Shown: positions 9,105 through 17,427 of the stretch, in pieces
Position numbering within the stretch: position 1 is the first letter of the stretch
Layout of the letters: each line of letters starts with the position of its first letter
DNA from: Petrimonas sp.
GTDB lineage: Bacteria > Bacteroidota > Bacteroidia > Bacteroidales > Dysgonomonadaceae
DNA length: 64,000 nucleotides
Direction of reading: 5' to 3'
NCBI GenBank assembly: GCA_012839475.1
Contig: DUNG01000016.1
Span: forward strand, 1-64,000
Notes under the pieces: generated by a model
What the model was told of the DNA's origin: nothing
Databases searched by the model: none
The model's input: the letters and a program-made list of their open reading frames with translations, nothing else
Position numbers and translations under genes: made by a program

Positions 9105-9487
9105 CTACTTAACCACTTCGAAGTGGATAACGGCCACGTTTCCCGCCTTATCTATCAACACGATAGCGAAGCCGTTTCCCCTTTTTGGTCGGTGATGGTG
9201 ATGCTCACGAACTGCTCAAGCAAGTCCACCGTGACCTTCGTGCCGTCGAAGGTCACCTTCGCCTCGTCCTCATCGAATCGGTTTTTGCTAACAGTGGCCT
9301 TGTAACCGCCGTTTCCATCCAGTATCTCGAACTGGTAGCTTAACCCGTCCGTGCTGAAATACCCGTTATTTTCCACCGAAAGGACCAAGTCTTTAACAGG
9401 CTCCAGTTCCACATCAACATCAAGCGAGATGCATGCGCTCATGCCCACGAACAGGCAAGCGAACAATAGGTAACATGATTTTTTCAT
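9105..9487 (-). pseudogene. small lipoprotein, interrupted by a one-base frameshift
   Basis: The frame opens with a lipoprotein signal (MKKSCYLLFACLFVGMSAC) and an acidic beta-rich domain, then stops at 9155 after SITITDQKGETASLSC. The - strand carries A5G4 at 9178-9186. Adding one base there continues into GNGFAIVLIDKAGN and ends IHFEVVK at 9105-9107, giving a coherent 127-residue protein. The sequence as given is therefore frameshifted by one missing base in a homopolymer, either a sequencing error or a real mutation. Function is unknown; it would be an outer- or inner-membrane-anchored lipoprotein. It has its own promoter at 9600-9631. Confidence 0.7.
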
Positions 9488-9599
9488 AAGATTATTTTTA
9501 TCTTTTTATTCTGTGTATGGAACTATTAATGTTAAATTACTTGTTGACTTATGATGCTTTCGTGGTTTTACTCACGGTAACATCTATCGTTAACCAGGA

Positions 9600-9631
9600 C
9601 AAAGGTACGTAAAAAAGCACTTTTTCACAAA
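9600..9631 (-). promoter_or_regulatory. promoter of the small lipoprotein gene
   Basis: On the - strand TTTG (9628-9631), exactly 20 nt, then TACCTTTG (9600-9607): a full Bacteroidota-type promoter. The -33 box lies inside the last codons of the upstream GH92 gene. The start would be near 9593, about 105 nt before the lipoprotein ATG. Confidence 0.7.
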
Positions 9632-11937
9632 CCGCTTTCCGCTGAAAAGGAGTATGGGCTGTCCGACGGGGCGATTCCCCTCGACCTGTTTGGTTCATCC
9701 GACATGGTGAAATCGATTTTCGCACCGTTCATCAAGTCGCCATGCGTGAAGTAGTTTTTCATGTAGGGTTGCCCGTTAAGTCGAATAGCAGAAACATAGC
9801 GAGTATCGGGCGAGTTGCCGGGTGCGTTAATCACCACCCTATTCCCGTTCTCCAGGTGAATGGTCATCTTCTCGAACAGGGGAGAACCGATCACGTACTG
9901 GTCTGTACCGGGGCAAACCGGGTAGAAACCAAGCGCCGAAAAAACGTACCAGGCCGAAGTCTGTCCATTATCCTCGTCCCCGCAATAGCCATCCGGATTG
10001 GGGTTGTAAAGCTTATCCATCACCTCCCGCGCCCAATATTGCGCCTTCCAAGGCTCGGCAGCGTAATTATATAGGTAGACCATATGCTGAATCGGCTGGT
10101 TGCCATGCGCGTACTGTCCCATGTTCATGATCTGCATCTCGCGGATCTCGTGGATGGGGAACCCGTAGTAGCTATCGTCAAAGAGCGGGGGCATCACGAA
10201 TACCGAATCGAGCATGCGCACGAACTCCCGGTTACCTCCCATCAGGTCGATTAACCCTCGTGGGTCGTGGAAAACCGACCAGGTATAGTGCCAGCTATTT
10301 CCCTCGGTGAACGCGTCACCCCATTTAAACGGGCTAAAGGGCGACTGGAAGGTACCGTCCTCGTTGCGTCCCCGCATCAACTTATGCTCAGGGGAGTAGA
10401 GGTTCCGGTAGTTCTGACACCGTTTGGCGAAGCGATCCACCTCCTCTTGGGGTCGGTTCAACTCCTTGGCGAGCTTGTAGATGGCCCAGTCGGCATACGC
10501 GTACTCCAGCGTGCGCGCCGCGTTCTCGTTAATCCCCACGTCGTAGGGAATATACCCCAACGAATTGTAATACTCGTGTCCCAATCGCCCCGTGGAGGAG
10601 ACTCTTGGATGCACATTCTCGGTGCCATGCAGCACCCCCTCGTAGAGGGTCTCGATATCGTATCCCCGCAGTCCTTTCAGGTAGGCATCGGCCACCACTG
10701 AGGCCGAGTTGTTGCCAATCATGATGCCCCGATGCCCCGGGCTGGCCCATTCGGGCAGGAATCCGCTCTCCTTGTAAGTGTTGACCAGTCCCTCCTGTAT
10801 CTCCACGTTCACAGAGGGATATACCAGGTTCAGCAGCGGGAACAGCGCCCTGAAGGTATCCCAAAAGCCGGTATCGGTGTACATGTACCCTGGCAACACC
10901 TTTCCATTATAGGGACTGTAATGCACCGTGTTGCCTTCGGCATCTACCTCGTGAAACCTCCTTGGGAAGAGGGTAGAACGGTAAAGCGTTGAATAGAATG
11001 CACGTTTTTGATCAAGGTTGCCTCCCTCCACTTCAACCTTGCCCAACACCTTGTTCCACGCGTTCCGACCATCTTGCTTCAACTGTTCAAATCCTTTCCC
11101 CTCTACCTCTTTGAGGTTCAACCAGGCCTGTTCGTGGCTGATAAAGGAGGAGGCGACCCTAACGATTACCTCCTCTCCCTGATGGGTGGGAAAACCTATA
11201 AACGCGCCGGTGTGGTTCGCTTCGGCTCTCCTTTCTTCCCCGATAATGCCGTCGGACACGGTGCGGGTGAATTGAAAAGGTTTTTCGAACTGAACCACGA
11301 AATAGTTCTTAAAATTCTTGGGGACGCCGCCACTATTGCGGGTGGTATACCCTACGATAGCGTTCTGCTCAGGCAGCACCTCCACCGCCGAACCCCTATC
11401 GAAGGCATCCAGTAGTACCAGGGCGCTATCACTCTCGGGAAAGGTGAAGCGAAAGATGGCGGCACGCTCGGTTGGCACCATCTCGGTGGTCAGATCATAA
11501 TCAGCCAGGTAGACACTGTAATAGTAGGGTTTGGCTACCTCCGCCTTATGCGAGAACCAGCTGGCGCGTCTCTCTTGATCGAACTCCATCTTACCCACCA
11601 TGGGGAAGATAGAGAACTGCCCGTAGTCGTTCATCCACGGGCTGGGTTGGTGCGTCTGTTTAAACCCGTTGATCTTGTTATCGGTATAGACATACTGCCA
11701 CCCATCTCCTATCTTTCGTGTTTGCGGCGTCCAGAAGTTCATCCCCCATGGTACCGCGATAGCGGGATAGGTGTTCCCGTTCGAAAGGGCAAATTCCGAT
11801 AGGGTTCCCATCAAAACGTTCACGTGATCCACCGGATCCGCAAAGGTCTGTCCTTCCGCTACCTCGATTTGTCCCAACGACAGTGTTAACAGTAACAAAA
11901 TGATAAATCGCCTGTTATTTTTTATTCGTGCATCCAT
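9625..11937 (-). CDS. GH92 family alpha-mannosidase, exported
   Basis: This 770-residue secreted enzyme has a cleavable-looking signal peptide (hydrophobic IILLLLTLSLG, residues 12-22). It is a glycoside hydrolase family 92 exo-alpha-mannosidase, a calcium-dependent inverting enzyme acting on alpha-linked mannose of N-glycans or yeast mannan. Signatures are DHVNVLMGT and GNTYPAIAVPWGMNFWTPQT near the N terminus, GFKQTHQPSPWMNDYGQ, GYMYTDTGFWDTFRALFP, EGNSWHYTWSVFHD, and GYCGDEDNGQTSAWYVFSAL with the acidic catalytic residues. Length matches the family. It faces away from the SusC/SusD cluster with DUF1015 between them, but may serve the same glycan. The linkage it cuts cannot be read from the sequence. 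Confidence 0.95.
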   Translation of the reverse strand: MDARIKNNRRFIILLLLTLSLGQIEVAEGQTFADPVDHVNVLMGTLSEFALSNGNTYPAIAVPWGMNFWTPQTRKIGDGWQYVYTDNKINGFKQTHQPSPWMNDYGQFSIFPMVGKMEFDQERRASWFSHKAEVAKPYYYSVYLADYDLTTEMVPTERAAIFRFTFPESDSALVLLDAFDRGSAVEVLPEQNAIVGYTTRNSGGVPKNFKNYFVVQFEKPFQFTRTVSDGIIGEERRAEANHTGAFIGFPTHQGEEVIVRVASSFISHEQAWLNLKEVEGKGFEQLKQDGRNAWNKVLGKVEVEGGNLDQKRAFYSTLYRSTLFPRRFHEVDAEGNTVHYSPYNGKVLPGYMYTDTGFWDTFRALFPLLNLVYPSVNVEIQEGLVNTYKESGFLPEWASPGHRGIMIGNNSASVVADAYLKGLRGYDIETLYEGVLHGTENVHPRVSSTGRLGHEYYNSLGYIPYDVGINENAARTLEYAYADWAIYKLAKELNRPQEEVDRFAKRCQNYRNLYSPEHKLMRGRNEDGTFQSPFSPFKWGDAFTEGNSWHYTWSVFHDPRGLIDLMGGNREFVRMLDSVFVMPPLFDDSYYGFPIHEIREMQIMNMGQYAHGNQPIQHMVYLYNYAAEPWKAQYWAREVMDKLYNPNPDGYCGDEDNGQTSAWYVFSALGFYPVCPGTDQYVIGSPLFEKMTIHLENGNRVVINAPGNSPDTRYVSAIRLNGQPYMKNYFTHGDLMNGAKIDFTMSDEPNRSRGIAPSDSPYSFSAESGL

Positions 11938-12094
11938 TTTATTGATTTGTTTCGTTTATTGGGTTTTTTTAGCTTACAACTTGTAAATCACGAACAACTT
12001 AATTGTACCTCCGGCATCGAGGCTACTCCTATTCACCTTATAACCCGTGAATCGCGAGCAGTTTAGCCGCTCCCTACCCTTGACCCCGTTCCTA
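11938..12094. other. degenerate echoes of the upstream gene's 3' end
   Basis: On the - strand two short stretches ending at 12038 and 11974 resemble the last ten codons of the DUF1015 gene. The gene ends KLRSGLVIHKLEE-stop; the stretches read AKLLAIHGL-stop and IKLFVIYKL-stop. They are about 57 and 64 bp apart. No clear terminator or GH92 promoter is seen. Confidence 0.35.
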
Positions 12095-13360
12095 TTACTC
12101 TTCCAGTTTATGAATTACAAGACCTGAGCGCAGTTTCGGTTCGAACCAGGTGGTTTTCGGCGGCATGATGTTCCCGGTATCCGCGATCTCCATCAGTTGC
12201 TCCATCGAGACGGGGTACAGGGCGAGGGCGAGGGCCATCTCCCCGCTATCCACCCGCTCTTTAAGCGCATCCAAACCGCGAATGCCCCCCACGAAGTCGA
12301 CCCGTTGATCGCTTCTCAGGTCCTTGATACCCAACAGCTCATCGAGAATAAGGTTCGATGCGATGGTGACATCGAGTTGGTTAATGGGGTTGTTATCCTC
12401 ATACAGACCCGGTTTAACGGTTAGGCTATAGGCCCGACCATCCAGGTAGATGGAAAAGTTGCGCCGTCTGCCAGGCCTTTGTATCTCCGATCCCGTTGGT
12501 TTTATCACGAAATCGCGTCCCAGCTTTTGAATAAACTCATCCGGGGTCATCCCGTTCAAATCCTTTACCACCCGGTTGTAGTCGATGATGGTCAACTGGT
12601 TATCGGGGAAGCAGACCGCCATGAAGTAGTTGTACTCCTCGTTCCCGGTGTGATGGGGGTTGTTCCTGGCCTTCTCTGCTCCCACCAGGGCAGCCGCGGC
12701 GGTGCGGTGGTGCCCATCGGCAATATACAGCTCGGGGATAGCGGCAAAAGCGTCTGTGATGCGCTGGATATCCTCGTCGCACGACACCAGCCATAGGTGG
12801 TGCCCCACCCCATCGACGGAGACGAAGTCATACTCAGGTTCTCGTACAATCACCTCGCGGGCGATTTCATCCAGCGCCTCGTTATAACGGTACGCGAAGA
12901 AGACTGGCTCCACGTTCGCGTTGGTCACCCGCACATGTTTCATCCTATCCTCCTCCTTATCGTGGCGGGTGAGCTCATGTTTCTTGACCTTGCCGCTCGT
13001 GTACTCCTCCACGTGTACCCCTACCACCCAGCCATACTGTGTCTTACCATCACGGGTTTGCGCGTAGAGGTAATAGATCTCTTGCTCATCCTGAACCAAC
13101 CATCGTTTTTCCTGAAACAGCCGAAAGTTCTCCCTGGCTTTCTCGTACACGTCCGAATCGTGCTCATCTTTTCCCGGAGGGAAATCTATCTCTGGTTTGA
13201 TAATACGGTAAAGCGATTTTTCATTCCCCTGGGCCTCTTGGCGAGCCTCCTCAGAACTCAAAACATCATAAGGGCGCGAGGCGACCTCCTCCACGAACTC
13301 CCTGGGCGGGCGAAGGCCCTTGAACGGTTTTACTAACATAAACTTGTTGATATTATACAT
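12095..13360 (-). CDS. DUF1015 family protein
   Basis: This 421-residue cytoplasmic protein belongs to the widespread DUF1015 family. Family hallmarks are VKPFKGLRPPREFVEEVASRPYDVLSSEEAR at 9-40, KKHELTRHDKEEDRMKHV and the conserved histidine-rich LYIADGHHRTAAAALV. In many Bacteroidota it lies next to serine biosynthesis genes (serC/serA), which are not present here. The biochemical role is not settled. I kept the first ATG, but a second ATG at 13337-13339 (MLVKPFKGLRP) fits homologue N termini equally well. It is a long-gap neighbour of GH92 on the same strand. Confidence 0.85.
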   Translation of the reverse strand: MYNINKFMLVKPFKGLRPPREFVEEVASRPYDVLSSEEARQEAQGNEKSLYRIIKPEIDFPPGKDEHDSDVYEKARENFRLFQEKRWLVQDEQEIYYLYAQTRDGKTQYGWVVGVHVEEYTSGKVKKHELTRHDKEEDRMKHVRVTNANVEPVFFAYRYNEALDEIAREVIVREPEYDFVSVDGVGHHLWLVSCDEDIQRITDAFAAIPELYIADGHHRTAAAALVGAEKARNNPHHTGNEEYNYFMAVCFPDNQLTIIDYNRVVKDLNGMTPDEFIQKLGRDFVIKPTGSEIQRPGRRRNFSIYLDGRAYSLTVKPGLYEDNNPINQLDVTIASNLILDELLGIKDLRSDQRVDFVGGIRGLDALKERVDSGEMALALALYPVSMEQLMEIADTGNIMPPKTTWFEPKLRSGLVIHKLEE

Positions 13361-13604
13361 GCAAATTTCACTGTGAATCCACGCGCGAATTCCACGTGCG
13401 AATTACTCTGTAAATTTCACGCGAATGTACGGGTTTTCCCTGAAATACCCGCGTTATGCTCGAAAATTAGATGATGTTGGTGATTCGCATTTCTGTTTCT
13501 GCACCTGCTCAACATAGGAAAAAAGGACAAATCAACCGAAAAATCGAGTTTTTTTACGTAGGTTCGCGGTAGGTATCCATGAACTTAATAAAACAACATT
13601 CGTT

Positions 13605-14447
13605 ATGAACCGAAGAGACTTCTTGAAGCATGCAGGTGTAGCGGGTGGAGCCGTTGCTGCCTCTCCCCTACTGGCGAACCAGTTATTTAGCCATGCAGAG
13701 CAGGTCAACGCACCAGCTCAACACGACCTCCCGTACCGCTTGATGGACCTGCACGTGCACACGACCGACGAGTTTACCATTGAAGACGTCGTGGCGGTAG
13801 GGAAAAAGACGGGGGTTCAATTTGGCGTGGTAAATAACGTGGCACCCTGGAAAATGTGGGACGACGAGGCGTTGAAAAAGTTCTTCGACGAAACGTTCCC
13901 CCACCCCGTGTACGTGGGACTACAACCGATGGTGTTGGGCTGGAGCAAAAGGTTATCGCCGGAACTGATCCAAAAAGCCGACTACGTGTTGATGGACCCA
14001 CAGGTGCTGCCTAACGGCAACCGATACGGTGACGAACTGAAGATCTGGGAGATAGCCACCTACATCGATGACGTGGAGTTCTTTATGCAACGCTATTTCG
14101 ACCACACGATTGACGTGATCACCAATTCCGAACCGATCGATATACTGGGTTGGCCCTTGTACCTTCCGGGCAACGTGGCGCGGGACTATTACAAGCTGTG
14201 GACACCAGACCGCTTGAACCGTATTGTAGAAGCGGCTAAAGAACACGGGGTAGCCATCGAGATCAACAACACGGCACGCTCTCCTCACGAAGAGTTTATC
14301 ACCATGGCGAAGCGGGCGGGATTAAAATTCACGTTTGGCTCCGATACCCGGAACTTCACCATGGGACGACTCGATTACTGCCTTGAGATCGCGAAAAAAT
14401 GCGGCCTGACGCAAAGCGATTTCTTTGTCCCGAAACGAGCGTTGTAA
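13605..14447 (+). CDS. exported PHP-like metal-dependent hydrolase
   Basis: The 280-residue protein starts with a Tat-type signal (NRRDFLK followed by AGVAGGAVAASPLLA). The mature part looks like a PHP/amidohydrolase-type TIM barrel. LMDLHVHTTDEFTIEDVV has the HxH metal motif, FDHTIDVITNSEPIDILGWPL and GVAIEINNTARSPHEE supply further likely ligands, and FTFGSDTRN is the usual C-terminal motif. The reaction is unknown; PHP proteins are often phosphoesterases, so a sugar-phosphate or phosphodiester substrate is possible. It is transcribed alone, towards the esterase, with a small hairpin between them. Confidence 0.7.
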   Translation: MNRRDFLKHAGVAGGAVAASPLLANQLFSHAEQVNAPAQHDLPYRLMDLHVHTTDEFTIEDVVAVGKKTGVQFGVVNNVAPWKMWDDEALKKFFDETFPHPVYVGLQPMVLGWSKRLSPELIQKADYVLMDPQVLPNGNRYGDELKIWEIATYIDDVEFFMQRYFDHTIDVITNSEPIDILGWPLYLPGNVARDYYKLWTPDRLNRIVEAAKEHGVAIEINNTARSPHEEFITMAKRAGLKFTFGSDTRNFTMGRLDYCLEIAKKCGLTQSDFFVPKRAL

Positions 14448-14462
14448 GGCCTTGACAAGAAC

Positions 14463-14482
14463 AGGAGGTGAATTTACCTCCT
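14463..14482. terminator. hairpin between convergent genes
   Basis: A 7-bp stem AGGAGGT/ACCTCCT with a 6-nt loop lies between the PHP-like gene and the stop codon of the convergent esterase. The T tracts on both sides are short, so it is a weak bidirectional terminator candidate. Confidence 0.4.
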
Positions 14483-15602
14483 ATTTCAAAAAGTATTCAA
14501 AAAAGGCATAGGCTATTTGGTTGGACTTCTTGTTTGGTGAATGGTCCGGGCGATTGTTCATTGCCACCCTATGCTCGTACCCCAATAGTTTGTTGATGGC
14601 GACAGTGTGGTTCAGCGGTATCCAACGTTCTACCGGATCGGACGAACCCCCGGATACCAGGAAGGGACGGGGCGCCATTAACGCGTGCAACTCGTGCAAA
14701 TCATATCCTTGACTTCTAAGTTTCGGGTACAACCCTTTACCTCCTTCACCGGTGTTGGACCAAGTATCGGTCCAGGGCGGGGGATAATAACCCAAGTACC
14801 AAGGCTCCCAGTAATTCACGTTGGCACCTTTGGTCTCGTCAAACACGATGCCCGGATCGTTCCAAACCGCGCAAGCGAACTTGGGGTACAGGCAAGAAGC
14901 GAACATGGCCCACTTACCACCGTACGAGTGCCCCATGACCCCTATCCTACCCGGGGTCACATCCTCCACCTTCGCCAGTGCTTCTAAGGCGTTAGCCGCC
15001 GCGTACGCGAGCGCGGATAACGGCTGTAGCGTCGCGTTCTCTATACCGGGATAGTAGAGGGAGTAGGTGCCGTTGCGCGTGGTTTCAGTCGTTCCCAACG
15101 AAAGGGTCACGAATCCCCGTTTGGTGAGTTGGTACGCGAAGTCTCTATCCGGTTTGCCGTTACCTATCGCCGTTTCGGGTTCGTAAAAGAGGGTGATGAC
15201 CGCGGGTTTTGCACCTTCACCATCGGGTATCAACAGGTATCCCTCCGTCTGTTGGTTGGGGGTCCAGTAGAACCTTACCAGGTGTTGTGTGAAATCCTCC
15301 CGCTTTTCCGTTTCGATGATCTCAAACGTTTGGTCGGTTAAGATTGGCGGCCATTCGCCCATCATCTCCATCCACTTGGCACGAATCTCTCGCGCTCGTT
15401 TTCCCCAATCTTCCGCGGTTCGCACTGAGTCACCATTATAGAACAGCCGAGGTGAGCGGTAATCCCCGTACACGCATTGAAACTCCAAAGGAGGTGTGAA
15501 GTAGGGTTGTATCATGTTCCACAACTCGCTTTTGTGATCCTGCGCGATGACGTGGACAAACATGATGCATAGCAGAACGATGCAACCCCCTTTTCTTTTC
15601 AT
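14481..15602 (-). CDS. exported alpha/beta-hydrolase (esterase-like)
   Basis: This 373-residue secreted serine hydrolase has a signal peptide (residues 1-20, hydrophobic CIVLLCIMFVHVIA). The nucleophile elbow is GVMGHSYGGKWAM, the acid is likely the Asp of SGGSSDPVERW and the histidine lies in NRPDHSPNK, so the triad is complete. The domain resembles acetyl-xylan-esterase or dienelactone-hydrolase-like enzymes found in polysaccharide loci, where they remove acyl groups from glycans. It is the last - strand gene of the SusC/SusD cluster, separated from the phosphodiester glycosidase by a 295-bp gap holding repeat A1. The natural ester is not predictable. Confidence 0.8.
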   Translation of the reverse strand: MKRKGGCIVLLCIMFVHVIAQDHKSELWNMIQPYFTPPLEFQCVYGDYRSPRLFYNGDSVRTAEDWGKRAREIRAKWMEMMGEWPPILTDQTFEIIETEKREDFTQHLVRFYWTPNQQTEGYLLIPDGEGAKPAVITLFYEPETAIGNGKPDRDFAYQLTKRGFVTLSLGTTETTRNGTYSLYYPGIENATLQPLSALAYAAANALEALAKVEDVTPGRIGVMGHSYGGKWAMFASCLYPKFACAVWNDPGIVFDETKGANVNYWEPWYLGYYPPPWTDTWSNTGEGGKGLYPKLRSQGYDLHELHALMAPRPFLVSGGSSDPVERWIPLNHTVAINKLLGYEHRVAMNNRPDHSPNKKSNQIAYAFFEYFLK

Positions 15603-15634
15603 CTCGTCATTAATCCAATTTTCGCATGCTTTAC

Positions 15635-15870
15635 GTTTGCTCTCACTTATCGCAAATATTCGCGACCCATCTTCTGCTTGATTGCTAAAAGAAAAGAATT
15701 CTGTTTTACAGCACTTTTGCTCGCAACGGCATATACGAACAAGTTCATTTCTGCTCGTATTGCTTAACGCAAAAGTTCAGCTTCGCTTCAAACAGCTTTT
15801 CTTTTTTAACGCAATCTTCGCAGGATGTGTCCCCGCGAAAAACAACGAGGTCTTCGCTCTGAAAGCGAGA
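15635..15870 (+). repeat. element A copy (A1) with nested element B
   Basis: About 235 bp of intergenic repeat. The left part (TCTCACTTATCGCAAATATT, 15641-15660) matches the B-type right arm. The core has AAAAGAAAAG and its inverse CTTTTCTTTT, then the conserved GCAGGATGTGTCCCCGCGAA and the right end CTTCGCTCTGAAAGC (15852-15866). Relative to the other copies the core is split after AAAAGAAAAGAA by about 75 bp that include a complete element B (15714-15775). Short open frames across it are repeat translations, not genes. Confidence 0.7.
15714..15775 (+). repeat. element B copy (B2) inside element A
   Basis: This 62-bp interrupted palindrome has outer arms CTTTTGC/GCAAAAG (perfect, extendable to 8 bp), a second pairing GCAA/TTGC, the conserved GGCATA and CTGC words and an apical GAAC-AA-GTTC. 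The right arm carries the extra GTTAA seen in other copies. Confidence 0.7.
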
Positions 15871-15897
15871 AAAAAGCCATATGTAGAAATTAAGTCA

Positions 15898-17142
15898 CTA
15901 ATATATCGCCAAAGCGGAGGTAACGGTACGCTGCCCGTTCGCATCGCTCGGGATGATAGTTTCAACGCCATTCACCAGCATGCAGGACGAGCCGCCACCA
16001 TCTAAATTGATGGCTTCGGTACAACCCAACTCCAGCAGGATATCGGCCACGTTCTTCAACGTCATACCGGGCGTGTTGGGCGTTTTGTTTCTTCCTTCAC
16101 AGACGAAAAAGACCACGTAGCCATTCGGGTGATAGCCCACCGCTGAACGCGGATGGTTGTAGGTAGGTCCCACACCACTTGCAGCGTCAAACAACTCATT
16201 TTCCCACAAGTTCTTGTACTCGCCGTTTTTTATCAGCAGCGGGCCGGCGCCTATCGCCTCGGCAGGGGTCCACACCTTCGCACCGACGGGAAACGTAGAA
16301 GAGGGACGCGGCTGCGGTTGCTCTCCCGCCACGTTGGGTGCCGGCTGCGGGTAGGCGTAGAGCGTGCCACTTACATTATACACCCATTGTGCCGAGAAGG
16401 AGCCATCCTCCTCCAACCCGAACGCTCCTTGCGTGGGGTAGTAGGGGGTCGCTTGCCCGTTATAATCCCTGTTTACCATTGGCTCCGAGGTTGAAATGGT
16501 TACCCCATTTTTAATCAAAAGATTGAGGGAGGTGCCATTCCAGAAAAAGCCGCCGTTGATGATGACCGAGGGTTTGGTATTGTTGGTGTAAAACTGAGTG
16601 AGCGTGGCCACGCCCTTCTTCTCGCCCAAAACCTTGAACCTCCCTTTACCCTCCCCTATATCGGCCACGGCAATGAATGCCCGGGTGAGCTTACCCGAAA
16701 TATCTTTCTTGTAGCTATAGACCGAGATATAGTCCGGCAGGGTGCCGAAACCCTCTTTCTTCTCCCAATGGGAGGTAGAGACAGCCAGCGGGGCCGACTT
16801 GAAACGTACGTATATTTTAAACGTGGCGACGTCGTTGTTTTTTTTAAGTCGAATTTCAGCCACGCTAGTTAAGTCGTACATGGCGGTCACCATTTGAGGT
16901 GCTACCATCTCAACGCCGTTGGCCAAGGTAAGCTTCAGTTCCACTTTTGAGAGATCGCCTCCCCGTTCAAACAGCAACTCGATTGTTCGTTGAAAATTAT
17001 CGATTTTCACGTTATGCGCCTGGTGAGAGATCACCTCAACATCGGTGATATACTTGAAGTCCACATCGGGTTGCTCCCCGTTTCCGGAACAACGCACGAA
17101 CAGCAACGACAAGAAGGTCAACAATATAATTTTTAATCTCAT
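15898..17142 (-). CDS. phosphodiester glycosidase (NAGPA/DUF2233) lipoprotein
   Basis: The protein (414 residues) is a lipoprotein by its signal peptide (LTFLSLLFVRC, Cys near residue 18). An N-terminal beta-sandwich of about 100 residues precedes a NAGPA/DUF2233 catalytic domain. Domain markers are PSVIINGGFFWNG, AIGAGPLLIKNGE, HPRSAVGYHPNGYVVFFVCEGR, GMTLKNVADILLELGCTEAINLDGGGSS and the C-terminal SALAIY. The family includes the mammalian uncovering enzyme, which removes GlcNAc from GlcNAc-alpha-P-mannose, and bacterial phosphodiester glycosidases. In this SusC/SusD setting it probably removes a sugar 1-phosphate cap from a surface-bound glycan. It is separated by 285 bp from the DUF5018 gene, with B-type repeats in the gap. 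Confidence 0.85.
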   Translation of the reverse strand: MRLKIILLTFLSLLFVRCSGNGEQPDVDFKYITDVEVISHQAHNVKIDNFQRTIELLFERGGDLSKVELKLTLANGVEMVAPQMVTAMYDLTSVAEIRLKKNNDVATFKIYVRFKSAPLAVSTSHWEKKEGFGTLPDYISVYSYKKDISGKLTRAFIAVADIGEGKGRFKVLGEKKGVATLTQFYTNNTKPSVIINGGFFWNGTSLNLLIKNGVTISTSEPMVNRDYNGQATPYYPTQGAFGLEEDGSFSAQWVYNVSGTLYAYPQPAPNVAGEQPQPRPSSTFPVGAKVWTPAEAIGAGPLLIKNGEYKNLWENELFDAASGVGPTYNHPRSAVGYHPNGYVVFFVCEGRNKTPNTPGMTLKNVADILLELGCTEAINLDGGGSSCMLVNGVETIIPSDANGQRTVTSALAIY

Positions 17143-17196
17143 CGTTTTAGTTTTTAAAATGACACTTTATAATTCGCGCTACCCGAATTATTTTCA

Positions 17197-17243
17197 ATAA
17201 GTGAGAATAGAGCCAAGTTTACTTGAGCTATGTCTAACGCGGA
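17197..17243 (-). repeat. degenerate element B copy (B3a)
   Basis: On the - strand the core ACATAGCTCAAGTAAACTTG followed by GGCTCTATTCTCACTTATT resembles element B, with the apical palindrome CAAGT-AA-ACTTG intact. CTGC is changed to CTAT and the outer arms are not recognisable. It abuts the better copy B3b. Confidence 0.45.
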
Positions 17244-17244
17244 A

Positions 17245-17308
17245 CTTTTGCATTAAGTCGAATGGGCAGAAAACGAGCTTGCTCGAATTATGCCACGACG
17301 AGCAAAAG
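17245..17308 (-). repeat. element B copy (B3b)
   Basis: This 64-bp palindrome in the gap before the phosphodiester glycosidase gene is read on the - strand. It has outer arms CTTTTGC/GCAAAAG (perfect), a second pairing GTCG/CGAC, conserved GGCATA and CTGC, and apical CGAGC-AA-GCTCG. The right arm has an unpaired TTAAT, as in other copies. Confidence 0.7.
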
Positions 17309-17427
17309 TGGAATGAAGTTCAAACACCTACAAGGTGAACCTGAAAGCTAAAGTAGGCAAAGTGAACATAATGAAATCGGGATAGGGAAGGCGCTCTCCC
17401 CTATCTCGATTTCTCGTACTCATATTT

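Noticed and set aside
15635-15870. Insertion sequence with transposase
   Set aside because: The element is only about 235 bp with no transposase motif in any frame.
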